From: Blasia pusilla | Taxonomy: Eukaryota > Marchantiophyta > Marchantiopsida > Blasiales | DNA: 64,000 nt | Reading direction: 5' to 3' | Assembly: GCA_050084515.1 (NCBI GenBank) | Contig: CM114275.1 | Coordinates: 20,460,001-20,524,000 of the forward strand | Shown here: piece after piece, positions 1 through 12,332 of the stretch | How the letters are laid out: each line of letters starts with the position of its first letter | How positions within the stretch are numbered: position 1 is the stretch's first letter | The notes under the pieces: generated by a model | Databases searched by the model: none | What the model was told of the DNA's origin: nothing | What the model saw: only the letters and a program-made list of their open reading frames with translations | Program-made: the position numbers and the translations under genes

Positions 1-434
1 ATTCGTGACATTCATCACAAATGATTAAGATTGAGAAACGAGGTCACAGAGATTCACATAAAATGCCTACATCCTAGAGGACAAAGATTTAAGGATTAGG
101 ACTGACAGTCGTGAAAGACTACATTCAATTGGTGGAAGGTACTCATTTAGGTGAGTATGTCAAAACCTTCCAACCGGCTCACCTGGGTACATCCAGCGGA
201 AAGAGAAGAAACGAGAAATCAAACACAGTGGAGGCTAAATTGTGTCTTGGGATACTAGAATAAAGAACAAGATGACATCAGGGCATTCTATCAAATTAGT
301 AAGGTGCCGGTGCATGCACGGGAAATAAAAAAGTGTTTGAAGAACTAATGTATAGCCCGTGAAGGAAAGAGATTAATGATGCTGCACGCAAATCTATTTT
401 TTTTTCTTGCTGCCTGTAGCATGTGAAACATTTT

Positions 435-502
435 CTTGTTGCCCAATGTCAAGCAAAGAGGTGTTTGCAAATCAAAAAAGCACTCTCCCATAGTAATATA
501 GA
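435..502 (-). mobile_element. Helitron-like 5' terminus in a PPOX intron
   Basis: Read on the minus strand, the sequence starts TCTATATTACTATGGGAGAG and runs into a stretch shared with two other places in the window (from 20517 and 35186, minus strand): a TTTGCAAACAC-type motif, then GGGCAACAAGAAAATGTTTC. A 5'-TC start after an A, followed by TATATTA and a short GGGAG motif, is the usual look of plant Helitron left ends. The body would run left, out of the window, so no 3' hairpin or CTRR end can be checked here. It lies in the intron after the last visible PPOX exon. The family assignment is inference; the repeat itself is seen directly. Confidence 0.4.
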
Positions 503-614
503 TGAAGGGGGACGGGAAAATTGCCCACTCCACAAGGAGCACTCGAAAAACCATACGAACTCTCTACTCTCAAATGTTTTGAAAAAGGACCTGTGTGTTC
601 AGAAGCAGACTTAC

Positions 615-3600
615 AGAGAGTGTTGCAAGAAGGTCACTAGCCACATAAGAGGGCACAGTTAGTACGACCACTTTGGTTGACACAATCTCCTTGCCTTCTG
701 GTGTCTCATATGATAAAATGTAGTCCCCAGCTGCTGACTGTTCAATGGATGTAAGTTTCCAGCTGGTCTTCACTTTGTCTCCCAACCTGTGTCAGCAAAG
801 TGTCTATTCTATCATTTGGTCCAAACTGGCAAACCCAAATGAAACATGCAGATCGTCCACTTGGCCTGTGTGCAATAACTTCTGAATTGAGAGTTGTCTT
901 AAGAGGACTAACTCTACGTTGTCTCTCCTTCCTACTCTCTCTACAACCCTGCAACTGATATCAACTGCTTAAAAGGTATCTTCATGTTATATGCATGATA
1001 GAAATTAGATCAGTAATAAGCAGCAGTAGAAACCTACTTTTTTGCAATTGCGTTTGGTAAGGTTTGTAACCCCTTACGGAATGACCCAACAGTTTGTCCC
1101 TTTGGTGTAGGCAACCGTCTGCTATTTGCAAGAACAGAGAACATTTGCAATGAGCACCAATTCTTTGTGGCACTTATCCGCAAACCAATACAGCACTTGA
1201 GAAAGGGTTGGTGTCATCAGCACTCCAAAACCAATATTACAAGACACCAAGTTCTTCAGATGACACAACTTAGATCAACTTATCCAGAGCTCCAAGAGCT
1301 CTGTTCCTTGTCCATGTCCTCTGTCTTCACATAATCCGAACAAAAGATTTGAAGGATAACTAGAAGCACATGCCAACAGGGTCAGTCACCATTTGCATCC
1401 AACATGACTACTAGAACCAATAAAGAGGCAAATGTGGATGTATAACATACGGGTCACGAGGAGGTGGTGGATTCTTCTTCTTGTCCTGGATTACTCGGAT
1501 GGCCCCTTTAACTATACTTCCATCTAGATGCTCCAACTTCCACACTTTACCAAATGCTGCTTTCATACTGAGTTTTGCAGGGTCTCCGGCATACACTCCT
1601 GAATATCGATGTCAACACTTCTATAAGTCACAGCTTCAGTCAACAAAGATTTCCCATCTTCCTCCAGATCCTACAGATTCGCAAAATCTCTTAAAACACT
1701 TAGCTCACTCAAACGCATATTGCTCAGGTAGATTGAAGGCTTCTGACCTACTGGTTGGATTGTGGACTCAACATGCTTCCACTATTATCTCTGGAATGCC
1801 TCTCTATGCAAGGAATCTTGAAACAGTTGCCCAAGCATCTACCGTACAGAAACACAGAATCCTGGAAACAGCTAGAATCAAAGATCGCTAGTTTCACATG
1901 ATGGAATGGAGAGATTAGATACCGCAACCAAACAGTCAAATATGGCAGAGAAGTGACTGTATCCGATAATTAACCTGAGCAGAAAGGCTCTATCAATCTT
2001 TCAAAAACTTCATCCCCAAGGTTGCGCCTCACAAATTCTTCAACTGACTCCTCTCTGTCCTGCGATAAACCCACAAAAACAAAACTGAGGCTTGTTCTAA
2101 AACGAAAACTTGCTAGAAAACAAATTTACACTACTGAACATGAAGGATTTACGAGAAGAGTTAAATTCCTGCCCGAGTTAAATAACCTGATGCCAATATG
2201 CACAGCAGACCATTCTATACTCAAAAAGGGGACGAACAATTTAATCCTGAGAAAATGGAAAGATGGCAGACCGGAGGTGGGGGCTTCAGTCCCAGGGCAC
2301 CAAATCCAGCCCGTAACTTCCCAAATATGGATAACAGGTCAAAAAAGGGCAAATCTCCTGGTCCTGCTGGTACAGGGCGGAGTTTGCCATTCCAATAAAC
2401 GAAGCGTGGTGCATCTGGATCACCAAGGACTAGCTCCTCCTTCAAATCACTGTCGACCTGTCATCCCATAAAATGTAGAGTACACAGACACAATCACGAT
2501 GAGATTACTACAAATGGTAGACGAGTTTTAAAAAACAACACTCAGAGAAACAAAACTAAGCAAGCACAGGTTGATCACAGGACGCCAAAATCTGCTGAAC
2601 AAGACGAGATCCTGGTTAGGGACAAAATACTGGTCTTGAACTGACAATTGAGAAGGGAAGGTGACTGTCCCAGATCTTCTGGTACACATTCCAATGCATT
2701 GAATTCACGGTGGTGTAAATCATGAATGGAGCCTACTTTCAGCTCATTCAAGCCCTTTGCAAATACTAGCTCATTAAATAAATCCAAATTAATCGGTCCT
2801 ACCATTCATCGATTACATATGAACAACGAACATAAAAACCTTTCGAGGTATACCACTGTCTCGGCTACCCTCAGCACAATGATTGTTTACAAATTTTCGC
2901 CTGCAGTAAAAACCTGTGAGGTGGATTGAAATGGTGGAACTGTTAGCCGTACTCCACCACTGAAACTAGTCTTGTGCAAAGGGAACGCCGACATTCCAAT
3001 ATTGCCCGTGGAGATTGGGACTCGGAATGCGGCCTGCATAAATAACGCCATCCTCAAACTTTTCGTTTCGCCTTCAAAGACCATGACATTTCCGCAGAAA
3101 ATTCGAGCTCTACAATATCCCCTTGAGCGATCAGACAAGGAGCATTGTCTTCGCACAAGCCCAAGAACAGGTATGGTCATGGGCTTCCAGCTGATGGGAT
3201 AGCACCTATAAGTGCTGCTACTCTCGATCATTTACGAAAGTCACATTTTCCGCCGCAAACGTTCGCGAACAAGACAAGTTCTCAAAGCAGACATTCAGCA
3301 GCTGTGGACTGTGAGGATCGCGGACGGCGAAAAGAGCTAATGAGCGTTTTTCGGTAGAGAGAAATTGGACCAGAGAAATCTACGATTCGTATGTACCTAG
3401 CATATTCAGACAGCAAACACATTCCTCCTCCATCCAAGTCCGGAGTATTAGGCTTTCGATGGAACAGGCAAGACAACTGGTCTTGTTCTCAATGGTTGAG
3501 AATTGCCTACGCATTCTGGAGAAAATTCCGTACGCAATTTGTAGAATACCAAAGAGAAATTGGATCGAGTTTCGGGATGAGCAGTTACGAAATTTCCTTC

Positions 3601-4652
3601 AGTCGCAACTTGAAATGCGGCAAGATGCAATGAATTACGGTGGCTAGCCTGCCAAATTCTTCGATATTGAAATGCTCTGTCGTCAGGGAAGCGTCTCTGG
3701 GAAGTGCACATCATTTCAAAGGCCACGGGCTAAAGGATTTTTCTCGTCACTGGGAAAGAGAGCAGAAGTTAAGCGACAGGAAAATTCAAAATAATCATCA
3801 CAGAGAATCGCAACAGTGAAGAAATGCCCGGTAAAATGTGAGCTCACCGCCATGGATAGCATAGAATCATTTGGCTGAAAGCTGTTAGGTCCTTCCTCCC
3901 AAAGGTAGCCATTTCCCTCTACAGTCGTGATATTGCCCCCGACTCTCTCCCGCGACTCCGTAACCAGGAAGTCGTCCCCCAAAGAGTGTCTGGTTACCAA
4001 CGCCTGCGCAGTGCACAATCCTGAAATACCCGCTCCCACAATTACGCATTCGTAATGTTTGGCAATTCCGCCCGCATTCTCCCCTCCAACAATCGGCGAA
4101 GACACCTGCGCATCAGTCTCGATCCCCTCATCTCAATACGATTACTGCCACGGAGTCAAGGGCAAATGCCGCACTCAAACTCTCAGCCTGCATTATTCTC
4201 CGCTCCGACGACAAATGCTCGAATCAAGTACGGTCCGGTCCTTCTGTCAATGAAAATTTTACACATCCCAACAATATAGCACACAAAAAAATCGAGGACC
4301 AGAATTCGCACCATCACCCCTCGCTCACATTCAAGAACCCCGAATCCCCAGAACCGACAGAAGCTTCGAAACAATCGCGATCCTCACACACTCCAAGCAC
4401 CAAACAATTTCCTCAAAATCCACCCTACGCAACCTGCCTCGACCACACCTTCCACCGAGCCAGCCACACCTTGGGAGCGACATCCGCAGCGGCCCTGACG
4501 ATGCTCGCGCGCAGCGAACGCCGGGGTACTCCTGTGGAACGCAGGCGGGCGTCCACACTGGCGCCATAGGCTCGGACGAGCTCAAAAGACGACGATTCCC
4601 TCGCCGCAATCCCCAATTGCGGACACGCTCCCGCTGCCAACAGCATCGTCAT
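615..4652 (-). CDS. PPOX: Protoporphyrinogen oxidase, chloroplast type (5' part, exons 1-7)
   Basis: This FAD enzyme oxidises protoporphyrinogen IX to protoporphyrin IX in haem and chlorophyll synthesis, at plastid membranes. Exons: 4652-4470, 4105-3848, 2457-2272, 2059-1975, 1598-1451, 1118-1038, 786-615. Together they give 371 codons with phase kept at every junction. Exon 1 from ATG 4652 is rich in Ala, Arg and Ser and poor in acidic residues, as expected of a transit peptide. Exon 2 holds the dinucleotide fold VIVGAGISGLC and the WEEGPNSFQP motif. Later exons hold FGALGLKPPPP, IEPFCSGVYAGDP, SMKAAFGKVW and VGSFRKGL, all typical of plant PPOX1. Plant enzymes have about 530-550 residues, so roughly 170 C-terminal residues lie left of the window. 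The exon 1 to exon 2 join (donor after 4470, acceptor at 4106) is the least certain step; an in-frame stop at 4135-4133 rules out simple extension of exon 2. Confidence 0.93.
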
Positions 4653-6320
4653 CGCTCCCGTCGCTCGCCCCAATTCGCACAGCGGTCCAATTGCTCGTGC
4701 CACCTTCGGTAGTGCGGCAGCGGCCGAACTCTCTCTCGCGGAACTGGATAGAGCTCGTTCGCGCTTCGCTCTTCGCTCCTCTCTCGCCAGTAAGAACGCG
4801 CCGCACGGGCCAGCGGGAACGGATCACTGCCCGCGACGTCGCGCTCGCTGCCGTCGTCGTCGCGGCGCAAGGAGGCGTTGCGACGCCATAGTACTTCTAC
4901 GGAATGCGCGATAGTGCATCCCGTAGTTTCAGTTAGGGCGGTTCAAGCGTGCCCCGTACGGTTAGCATCCACACCTAGTGTGGTACGAGTGCATACAAAA
5001 TACTAGTGTGAAATGCATGCATAATTTAAGTTATCCTTCATTAATATTAAACAAGAATGCGGCCTCAATTGTTGTCCGAATGGGTAGTAGTAGTTAACGG
5101 AGATTGTATAATAATTGTTGCGTAGAGTGCATATATAGCAATAGTGAAATAAGTCGAAAATTACACCGAGAAACAGGTGGAATGGTAAAGTTCATAAGGC
5201 GATTGCCAAAATCAAGTAGTGCATAGTTTGAGGATTGGTTAATGTGTTTAACTTTATAGAGAATGAAGTTAACTACAGAGGCAATTAATTAGTCATTCAT
5301 AGTTGGTCAAGTAGGGTAGCCAATTTAACTGGGAGTAATTCAATGGAAGTTCTTCCATGCTATTGTTGTTGTCACTACAAGAGACGACTGTCCTAAAAAA
5401 GACACAAAAAGAAGCCGGCTGATACCAGCATGAATCGTAAATGCCATGGCATGACTCATAAACAACGAGCAACATTGCATGAATTCATGAAATGTCTAAG
5501 AGACGAACTGATGTTTTCGGGCTGAGCGGACTCATCTCCCTTTGGTGTGCACGCCGAGGGCTACTATGTAAGTTCTGTGGGGCATATAAGTGTCCTAAAA
5601 TTATTTATGGCAGCCTGGAGGCGGAGTCTAAGGGTGGCACCTTGTTTATGATATCCTCAGGAGAACATTGTCATTTGATGGATTGTGCTGTCAGAATTGT
5701 GATCTGGTTTGTGAGAAAGAGAGCTCACTGTATTATAGGACAAGTAGGTAACTTAGTGACTAGCTGAATTATAGAGCAAATACAGTAAACAGATTAGTGT
5801 GACCTAGATCCATGAGTAAAATCAAAACTACCAAACAGCGTGAAGTAAGTTAACTGATTGAGCTTGGTAAACAATTGGATGTCATATAGACTATGAAGTT
5901 AATGGTTACAATCATCAGGTTCCAAAAAAAAAACTTACTAGAGAGCAGGCCACGTGTCTATTACTGGCTGAATTAGGGGCAACTGGAACAATTGCACACT
6001 GTGATAATATGATGATGGCATGATTTTATAGTGAAATCACTTAATACAAGAGCAAGCATGTTGAACGTTGTTGAAATGTCATCACTGTAGCAAATGCAGA
6101 ACCGATTCAAACATGTGGTCCGAGAAATGCCACAACAGCTTACTCACAAATGGGGCAACCTCCCCATACAAAGGACCCACAATAGATACCAAAACAACCG
6201 ATTGGTAGTAGCTGGATGAACATGTTGTACTACAGATCAGTAAAGTTGTCTAACCCATGAGGTAATGTTGTATCAATAACACTGTAGCAAGCAACTCATG
6301 TGCTTATAGCTCATGAAGAC
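4653..6320. other. Intergenic stretch, no gene recognised
   Basis: The first 250 bases upstream of the PPOX start are GC-rich and CpG-rich and probably hold its promoter and 5' UTR, but no TATA box or other element can be placed with confidence. From about 4.9 kb the sequence turns AT-rich, with only short open frames. No RNA gene or repeat was recognised. Confidence 0.5.
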
Positions 6321-6881
6321 CTATACTATAGGACGTAAGGACTGCAGAAACATAAGGTGCTGCTCTACGTCCCTGTCGTTTGGGTACATGTTGGCACAAT
6401 ATTTAATTATATTGTGCAGCTCAAACTTGATGTCATTCAGCTGTTGTTGCAGGATGAGAATATTTGCTATGTTATGTCCCTGATTTGTGTCTATGTACTG
6501 CATAACCTCCTGCAATGTCTTGTTTCGTGATTCACACTTCCAGAGTTGTGCTTGAAGGTCCTCAATATTTGCTAGAGCTGCATTGAATAGCGATGTGGAG
6601 ATCCTGGTCATTGTTGCAACTTCAGGTTGATCAGCATTGGAGACCTGCTTGCCTTTGTCGTCCTTGTTGAAATACGTCGTGTGACGACCACGCTTGCAAG
6701 CCGACTTTGTTGGAGTTCTGTAATCACTGCTCGTAGAGTGTGGTGGGTTCGTGATCTTCTGTGTGCAGCAGTACAACAACAAGTAAGTGAATGTACAAAA
6801 TTCAAGTGTATGAAATATAACAATAGAGAACTGAAGTATACAGACTAGGAAACATTTGAACAAAGCGACAGAAGCAACCAA
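6321..6881 (-). CDS. Unrecognised ORF, 186 residues, coiled-coil-like
   Basis: An open frame with no family recognised. The N-terminal third is hydrophobic and may be read-through of non-coding sequence. From about residue 60 it becomes polar and gene-like: a basic stretch (KSACKRGRHT), then a long helix-like region rich in Gln, Leu, Asn and Glu (LQAQLWKCESRNKTLQEV, later ILQQQLNDIKFELHNIIKYC) that could form a coiled coil. An internal Met (MTRISTS) could be a start. Its length and isolation suggest a remnant exon or a transposon-associated protein rather than a complete gene. No splice model could be supported. Low confidence that it is expressed. Confidence 0.3.
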   Translation of the reverse strand: MVASVALFKCFLVCILQFSIVIFHTLEFCTFTYLLLYCCTQKITNPPHSTSSDYRTPTKSACKRGRHTTYFNKDDKGKQVSNADQPEVATMTRISTSLFNAALANIEDLQAQLWKCESRNKTLQEVMQYIDTNQGHNIANILILQQQLNDIKFELHNIIKYCANMYPNDRDVEQHLMFLQSLRPIV

Positions 6882-7857
6882 CGTTACGGGATCAATAGAG
6901 AAACATTGGTCAAATCTTTTGACGTGCCGATAAAACTGAACATGGACAACATACTAAACAGTTAAACCGTAAGAAGAAGTGGAATAAACAACAAGACAAA
7001 TTAGAGATTAAGACACTCATATGGCATGCGGATATAATATGGATAAGTTGGATAAATAAATGGCAACATAACTGTTGTCAGAGTAAAATAATGTCAAATT
7101 GTATGCCATATTACTAAGCTTATGGACAGATAATTGTATATGTGTACTAGGAAAATGTGGACAGTGCAAGCACTAGGTAAAAACCATTGAAAGCTATTCG
7201 ATGAGTAGCAACCGGGCATAGATAGGATAACATGTGGGAAAATAGCACCACGCTCATAGTATGTTGATCATGTTCAAAATTGACTTGTAGTAAGCACCCT
7301 GCGAACAGAGGAACAAAACAAACGTCAAAGGCAATAAATGATTAAATGCTGGAAAGAGCAAGAGAACTGAATTGACAGACACGCATTCACCATGTTTAAA
7401 ATCAGGTGCACTTTCGCTTGTTCGGGAACTCAGGCAGAATTAGGCCACTGTATGAGCCGACATTACTCTAAAAATGAACATATGTGGACCGACCACCAGA
7501 TACGCTATCTACATGTGATACAAAGTTAATTTCAGCATCAGCGTAGCTATGTTCGACAACAGTTGCTTCTCTCAGATAATACCGTCTTCACGAGCATTCT
7601 TGAGACGTGTAAGCAGGTGGGTTTCCTTTGTTGAGGACAAATCTACAAGGGGCTCAAGCGGTAGTTTCATTATAACCCTGACTCGCTGAAATCAATTCCC
7701 CTGAACGCAAGAACTTCTTTCTGAATACCCGTAGTGACACAATCCAACAAAAGTCAGTAGTAGACAACATACAATTCTGTCAATGAAGCACAAGTATGAA
7801 CATTTAACAAAATGGAATACTCACCAGTTGCTGATGGCGGCTTTCGCAAATGTGTCA
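6882..7857. other. Non-coding stretch
   Basis: About 1 kb of moderately AT-rich sequence without a convincing open frame, RNA gene or repeat. Nothing recognised. Confidence 0.45.
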
Positions 7858-7861
7858 TGCG

Positions 7862-8155
<294 letters not shown>

Positions 8156-8675
8156 TTAAAGTAAGATCCAATTTCTCTCTACACCATCTCACACCATAGC
8201 TCTCAAAGGTGTGCACTCTCTCATGTCAAACCAAATCCACTCTCCTAATGAGAGGCTTAGGTTACACTCACAAGGCAAAGGGGCCATAGCTCCGCCGCCT
8301 TATGTCAAGAGGTTCAACAAAGAGAGAATGAGCTCTCAAGCTCTCTCTCCTTGAGGTATACCCCTCCCCTCTCCCAAGCTCTCTCCATGGTAACCTATGC
8401 TCCCAAGTCACCTCCTTGGCTCTTGACCTCATGTATGAGGTCAAGGACCACTTATCAAAAATAGAAATTCAATCGTGTACTCAAAATGGTACTTACCTAA
8501 AATAGTAAGTTCCTCAATATGGCTCCAAATGAGCCGAAATAAAAGGGAAACCTGCTCTCTCAGGTTTCCCGAGGCCTCAGCATGTCATCCTCAACCTACA
8601 CAGCCTGTACTCCACTACTCACGAAAGCGCTCTACTAGATCTCACTGATCTATCCAAAAAGACGTGATAGTTGTC
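8156..8675. other. Sequence between the two direct repeat modules
   Basis: About 520 bases without a credible gene. It includes a short inverted motif around 8425-8450 (CTTGACCTCATGTATGAGGTCAAG) and CT-rich runs. It is either the body of the gypsy 3' LTR, if the LTR is long, or the interior of a small element bounded by the two 125-bp modules. No tRNA primer-binding site was seen beside either module. Confidence 0.35.
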
Positions 8676-8801
8676 GTGCGCATACACATTGCTGCACAAC
8701 ATACATCGTTGTCAATAAACGCACACACACAAACACGCACGATCCCATACAAACTCATGGCATCCAAACAACGAGACAAGAAGTACCAAAATATCTCCAA
8801 T
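8676..8801 (-). repeat. Direct repeat module, copy 2; candidate start of the gypsy 3' LTR
   Basis: This is the undamaged version of the module at 7862-8155. On the minus strand it is preceded by a purine run (AGGGGGGCGA, about 8802-8811), a plausible polypurine tract placed just after the retrotransposon coding region. That makes its TGGAG start the likely U3 boundary of the element's 3' LTR. No matching 5' LTR was found beyond 15 kb, so the LTR call rests on context. Confidence 0.45.
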
Positions 8802-8981
8802 CGCCCCCCTAGCTGGTGGTTAGGTCCCTCTAACTCCAGATAGCCATCTATCCCTACCTACCATGACATGCATCTCTCGGACACTAAGAGCAAGAAGGTT
8901 GAGTGCTCATGTGGCCCCATCATTAGTGGCCTTCTTGTCATCCATGTCATTGACATAAGTCAAAATGTAGAACTATCTACT

Positions 8982-9314
8982 CTATGTACATCTGGGACAC
9001 ATCCATCGTCCCCGAGGAACCCTAGTGAGAGATGGCGTCAAACATGCCATATGCCATCGTCTCAAACACCCATCATGGACTAGCATAGTGGCTACACCAC
9101 GGGCAGAACCACACAACATACACCGCAAGCGTGCAGAAACTATTGCTAAGCTCGGATCAATTGTACCGTCAATGTTTGAAAGATGACATGGCGCACAGTT
9201 ATGCACATGGTCCTTCCAAACCATACCATCGCGTCCCTCCAATAAGAGAACATCGGATGGAAAAACCTCACGCACTCTCAAGATGGTGCGCCCTACAGTC
9301 ACATCCAACGTCAT
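8982..9314 (-). pseudogene. Integrase C-terminal region with terminal PHD finger
   Basis: The first 60 residues look like an integrase C-terminal beta domain (LLLEGRDGMVWKDHVHN). Then comes a PHD zinc finger at residues 65-109 (9122-8988): C65 and C68, H80 and C83, H88 and C91, C106 and C109, with the usual hydrophobic and Trp positions (RRWHMAC, then VPRGRWMCPRC). PHD fingers read histone H3 tails. The third ligand, normally Cys in C4HC3 fingers, is His here (VHDGC); this may be decay or a still zinc-binding variant. The frame closes just after the last Cys, so the finger is the protein's C-terminus. It takes the place where chromoviruses carry a chromodomain. Confidence 0.8.
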
Positions 9315-10233
9315 GGGTGTCGTCTATTACAAGAGACATAGTCTCCCTGATGAAACCTCCGGATAGTTAGTCGATAACCACCTCCCCAAATAGTCGCATA
9401 CCTCAACGTATCCCAATGGTGCGCGATCGCCAAGTTCTCAAACGCCATGGGCATCACTCTCCAAAACAACTCAACCCTCGCAGTACATGCTCGCATCCAT
9501 ACATAAGGGTCATCAAGGTTCAACACCTCACTAGTATCTTGACGAATGGCTGTAGGTAAATCTAGCTCACGGCCATAAAGCAACAAGTACGGTGAGAAAG
9601 ACGCTAAGGATGCCTACCTGCTGAATGTGTATCCCATCGCCAACCACGGAAATTGAAGGTCCCAATCTCCTAGGTAACCTCTCTGCAAGCCATACTTGCG
9701 GAGTCCTCTCTTCATCTCTGCACAACTCGCTCCGCTAGTCCATCTGCCTCAGGATGATCTCGCGAAGTAGTGCGGTGGTCGATTAGTGCCTAATCACACA
9801 AGGCCTAAAACTACCCACGGAACTCTGTACCCTGGTCTGTCAACACCTTAGCCGGTGCACCGTAATGACTCAGCACTTAATCTAGGAAGTTATACGCTAC
9901 TCCCTCACTCGCTTTGTCAGGCAATGCAACCAAATCTATCCACTTCGAGAAGTGCTCGACCATCACCAACACATAACGACTATGGCGCTCCATCAAAGGC
10001 AAAGGTCCTACAAAATCTAAACTCCATCTATAACCTAAACCCATAATCGGAAGTGGACGCAACTGTGGAGTTGGAGCATTGAACGATGCTCGAACTCGAT
10101 CACACACCACGCATCGGATAACAAACTGTTGAACGTCAGTCTGCATGCCTCGCCACCAATACTGAATCTGGAGCAAGCTATATGTCCGCTTCACTCCAAA
10201 ATGACCCAACTCCTCGTGGGCATGACGTACCAA
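9311..10233 (-). pseudogene. Retrotransposon integrase, frameshifted
   Basis: The integrase inserts the DNA copy. The N-terminal zinc-binding H2C2 motif is visible from 10233 (HAHEELGHFG, then CVVCDRV), followed by the core with LDFVGPLP, the first catalytic Asp. A second piece around 9880-9840 reads VLTDQGTEFRG (second Asp). Around 9790-9740 a SRDHPEADGLAERVVQ-like piece carries the catalytic Glu. The C-terminal part at 9586-9311 (LLYGRELDLPTAIRQD) continues into the PHD-bearing frame. The parts sit in different frames, and stops lie between about 9877 and 9590, so no functional enzyme can be made. Confidence 0.85.
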
Positions 10234-10242
10234 ACGTGCTCT

Positions 10243-11107
10243 CTACAAAGGATGAGGTACTACACGCACTCTATCATCCTCCCACACTTGCAACACATAT
10301 GTTCCTTCCCAACAGAACCGAATGGCCCGTTGTAGGACCCGATCCTGCTCTCTAGCACCCATTGTGCTCGCAACGCTGCTAGTACGCAGATACTCCAAGA
10401 CTTCTCCATCATCGTGAATATCTCGGCCATCTATCATCTCCTTACTGGCCTCGGGATCCAAGGACTCTCCATCAGACCTCGCTATCAAAGTCTCCACACT
10501 TTGGCTCTCCATAGCCAACAAGCCTAAATAGGCTGACGCATGCCATCTTGACACTGACTCCTCATCATTCTCTCCATGCCATCGAGCTCGAGTCGCATCT
10601 CGCTGACTCAGGCATGGGTTATGACTCAGACCATTTGCATCCTGGTTGAGCATCTCAGGTCTATGTACCACCTGAAAATCGTACTCTTGCAGCAACACAG
10701 CCCATCTCGCAAGCTTCCCTATAAGCTTGTCAGACTCCATCAACCACTTTAGTGGTTGATGATCAGTGATAATGGTAAAGGGATTTCCGAATAAGTAACA
10801 CCAGAAATGTGCCACAGCCCACATCGCAGCCAAGCACTCACCCTCATACGAGCTGTACTTCGCCTCTGCAATCTTGTTCAAACGGCTAGCATAAGCTATC
10901 ACAAACTCTCTACCCTCATCATCATGTTGGGTAAGCACCGCTCCAAGCCCCAACATGCTCCAAATTGAGTGCAAACTGGAAAGGACGCCTCCTGATCGGT
11001 CTCCTCAAGATGGGCGCTGATATCAATATGTGCTTGAACAGCTGAAATGCTCGCTCGTGCTCATCCTCCCAGTGCCACTCATGATCCACCTTGGTCAGCA
11101 AGGTCAA
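10243..11107 (-). pseudogene. RT connection and RNase H domain
   Basis: RNase H removes the RNA template during reverse transcription. At 11107-10922 is the RT connection segment (WHWEDEHERAFQLFKHIL). From 10974 the RNase H fold follows in another frame: REFVIAYASRLN, AKYSSYEGECLAAMWAV, and ITDHQPLKWLM with the catalytic TDH, then HRPEMLNQDANGLSHNP, typical of Ty3/gypsy. A frameshift near 10.95 kb separates the two. The remaining 100 residues or so to 10243 form an acidic linker before the integrase. Confidence 0.88.
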
Positions 11108-11207
11108 TGGCTTTAGAAGTTCGCCAATCCCATGAATGCACGAACGCGGCTTACATCTGTAGGGCGTGGAATGCGTGAAATAGCCTCTACCTTCGTCTAC
11201 TGAATAC

Positions 11208-12021
11208 CTAGGCCACTTGAGTATATCGTATGACCCAAGTACTCAATTTGGTCGTAGAAGAACTTACACTTGCCTGGATGTAGCTCAGCCCATGTAACTG
11301 CAATCGTCGAAACATCTCCTCTAGATGTCGCTCATGCTCTTCAACCGTGGCCCTAAAGACTACGATGTCATCAATATAACACCTAGCAAAATCCAGACCT
11401 GCCAAGATCCTATCCATAACCCTGTGAAACTCAACCGGGGCGTTCTTTAACCCAAATGGTAAGAACCGCCACTGGTACAAACAATCCTTCCCATGAGGAT
11501 TGATGCCCCAAAATGCCATCTTTTGCCTGTCCTCCAATTTGATAGGAAGCTGATGGTATCCAGCTCGCAAATCCAATGAACTAAAGACCTTTCCGTGACC
11601 AATTGCATCAAAGATCTCCTCGGGGAGTGGGCATGGCATACTTATCAAACTTTGTCTACCGATTGATAGGCCCGTAATCCCCACACATCCGCCTATCCAT
11701 CCAGTTTCCATGCACATCCTTCTTGGCAGACATGATAGTGGCAGATGCATACTCCCCATGCGACATCTCCACTAGTCCTGCTCCAACCAAGTCTTGGCTC
11801 CTACTCTGAATCAAAGCCCTCTCCATATCACTCTACCTGTAGGGTCGTCGGCAGATCAGCGTATCATTCGACAACTCAATGCGGATCCCTGGTCCCTTCA
11901 GAGTATCCAAATCCTCCATGCTAAATGCAAAGTAGCTCCTATAACTCTTAAGGAACTGATGTATTCGGCGCCACTCTTCTCTTGTCAACTTAGGGCCCAT
12001 ATATGGCTCCCAAGTCTCCAT
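11208..12021 (-). pseudogene. Reverse transcriptase
   Basis: Fingers and palm of a Ty3/gypsy RT. The segment at 12021-11833 gives the RT N-terminus (KGPGIRIELSNDTLICRRPYR) before a stop. The segment at 11759-11208 holds the palm: SSLDLRAGYHQLPI, FLPFGLKNAPVEF, and the catalytic YIDDIVVF (YxDD present). The catalytic residues are intact, but the frame is broken between the two segments and again after 11208. The core frame is the same as that of the protease and methyltransferase upstream. Confidence 0.92.
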
Positions 12022-12332
12022 CGGGACTACGGTAGGACTCTCCGGTGTGGGTATCGATGGTTGCTATAGTGCAACCCGTCTTGAACACCAACACTTGGCC
12101 GCTCTCCTGCAACCAACTGCAAACTCTGATCTCCTCCACATGTAGTGCTCGGAACCACGCTCGATGCTATGGCTATCATCTCTTGGCGTACCAGCAAAAC
12201 ATCCCAAGAAGTCCAAGGATGTCTCTCCCGATCTCCTCTGGTGTGTCGATCTCCTCGGGTCTCGCCCTCAGCCACTGCCTCCACCATCTTGGTAGGCATG
12301 GGGCTCACCAACGCAACTGCTGTGATCTGTCA

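Noticed and set aside
4331-4870. Several GC-rich overlapping frames upstream of PPOX as separate genes
   Set aside because: They overlap the transit-peptide exon and promoter in other frames; GC richness alone keeps them open.
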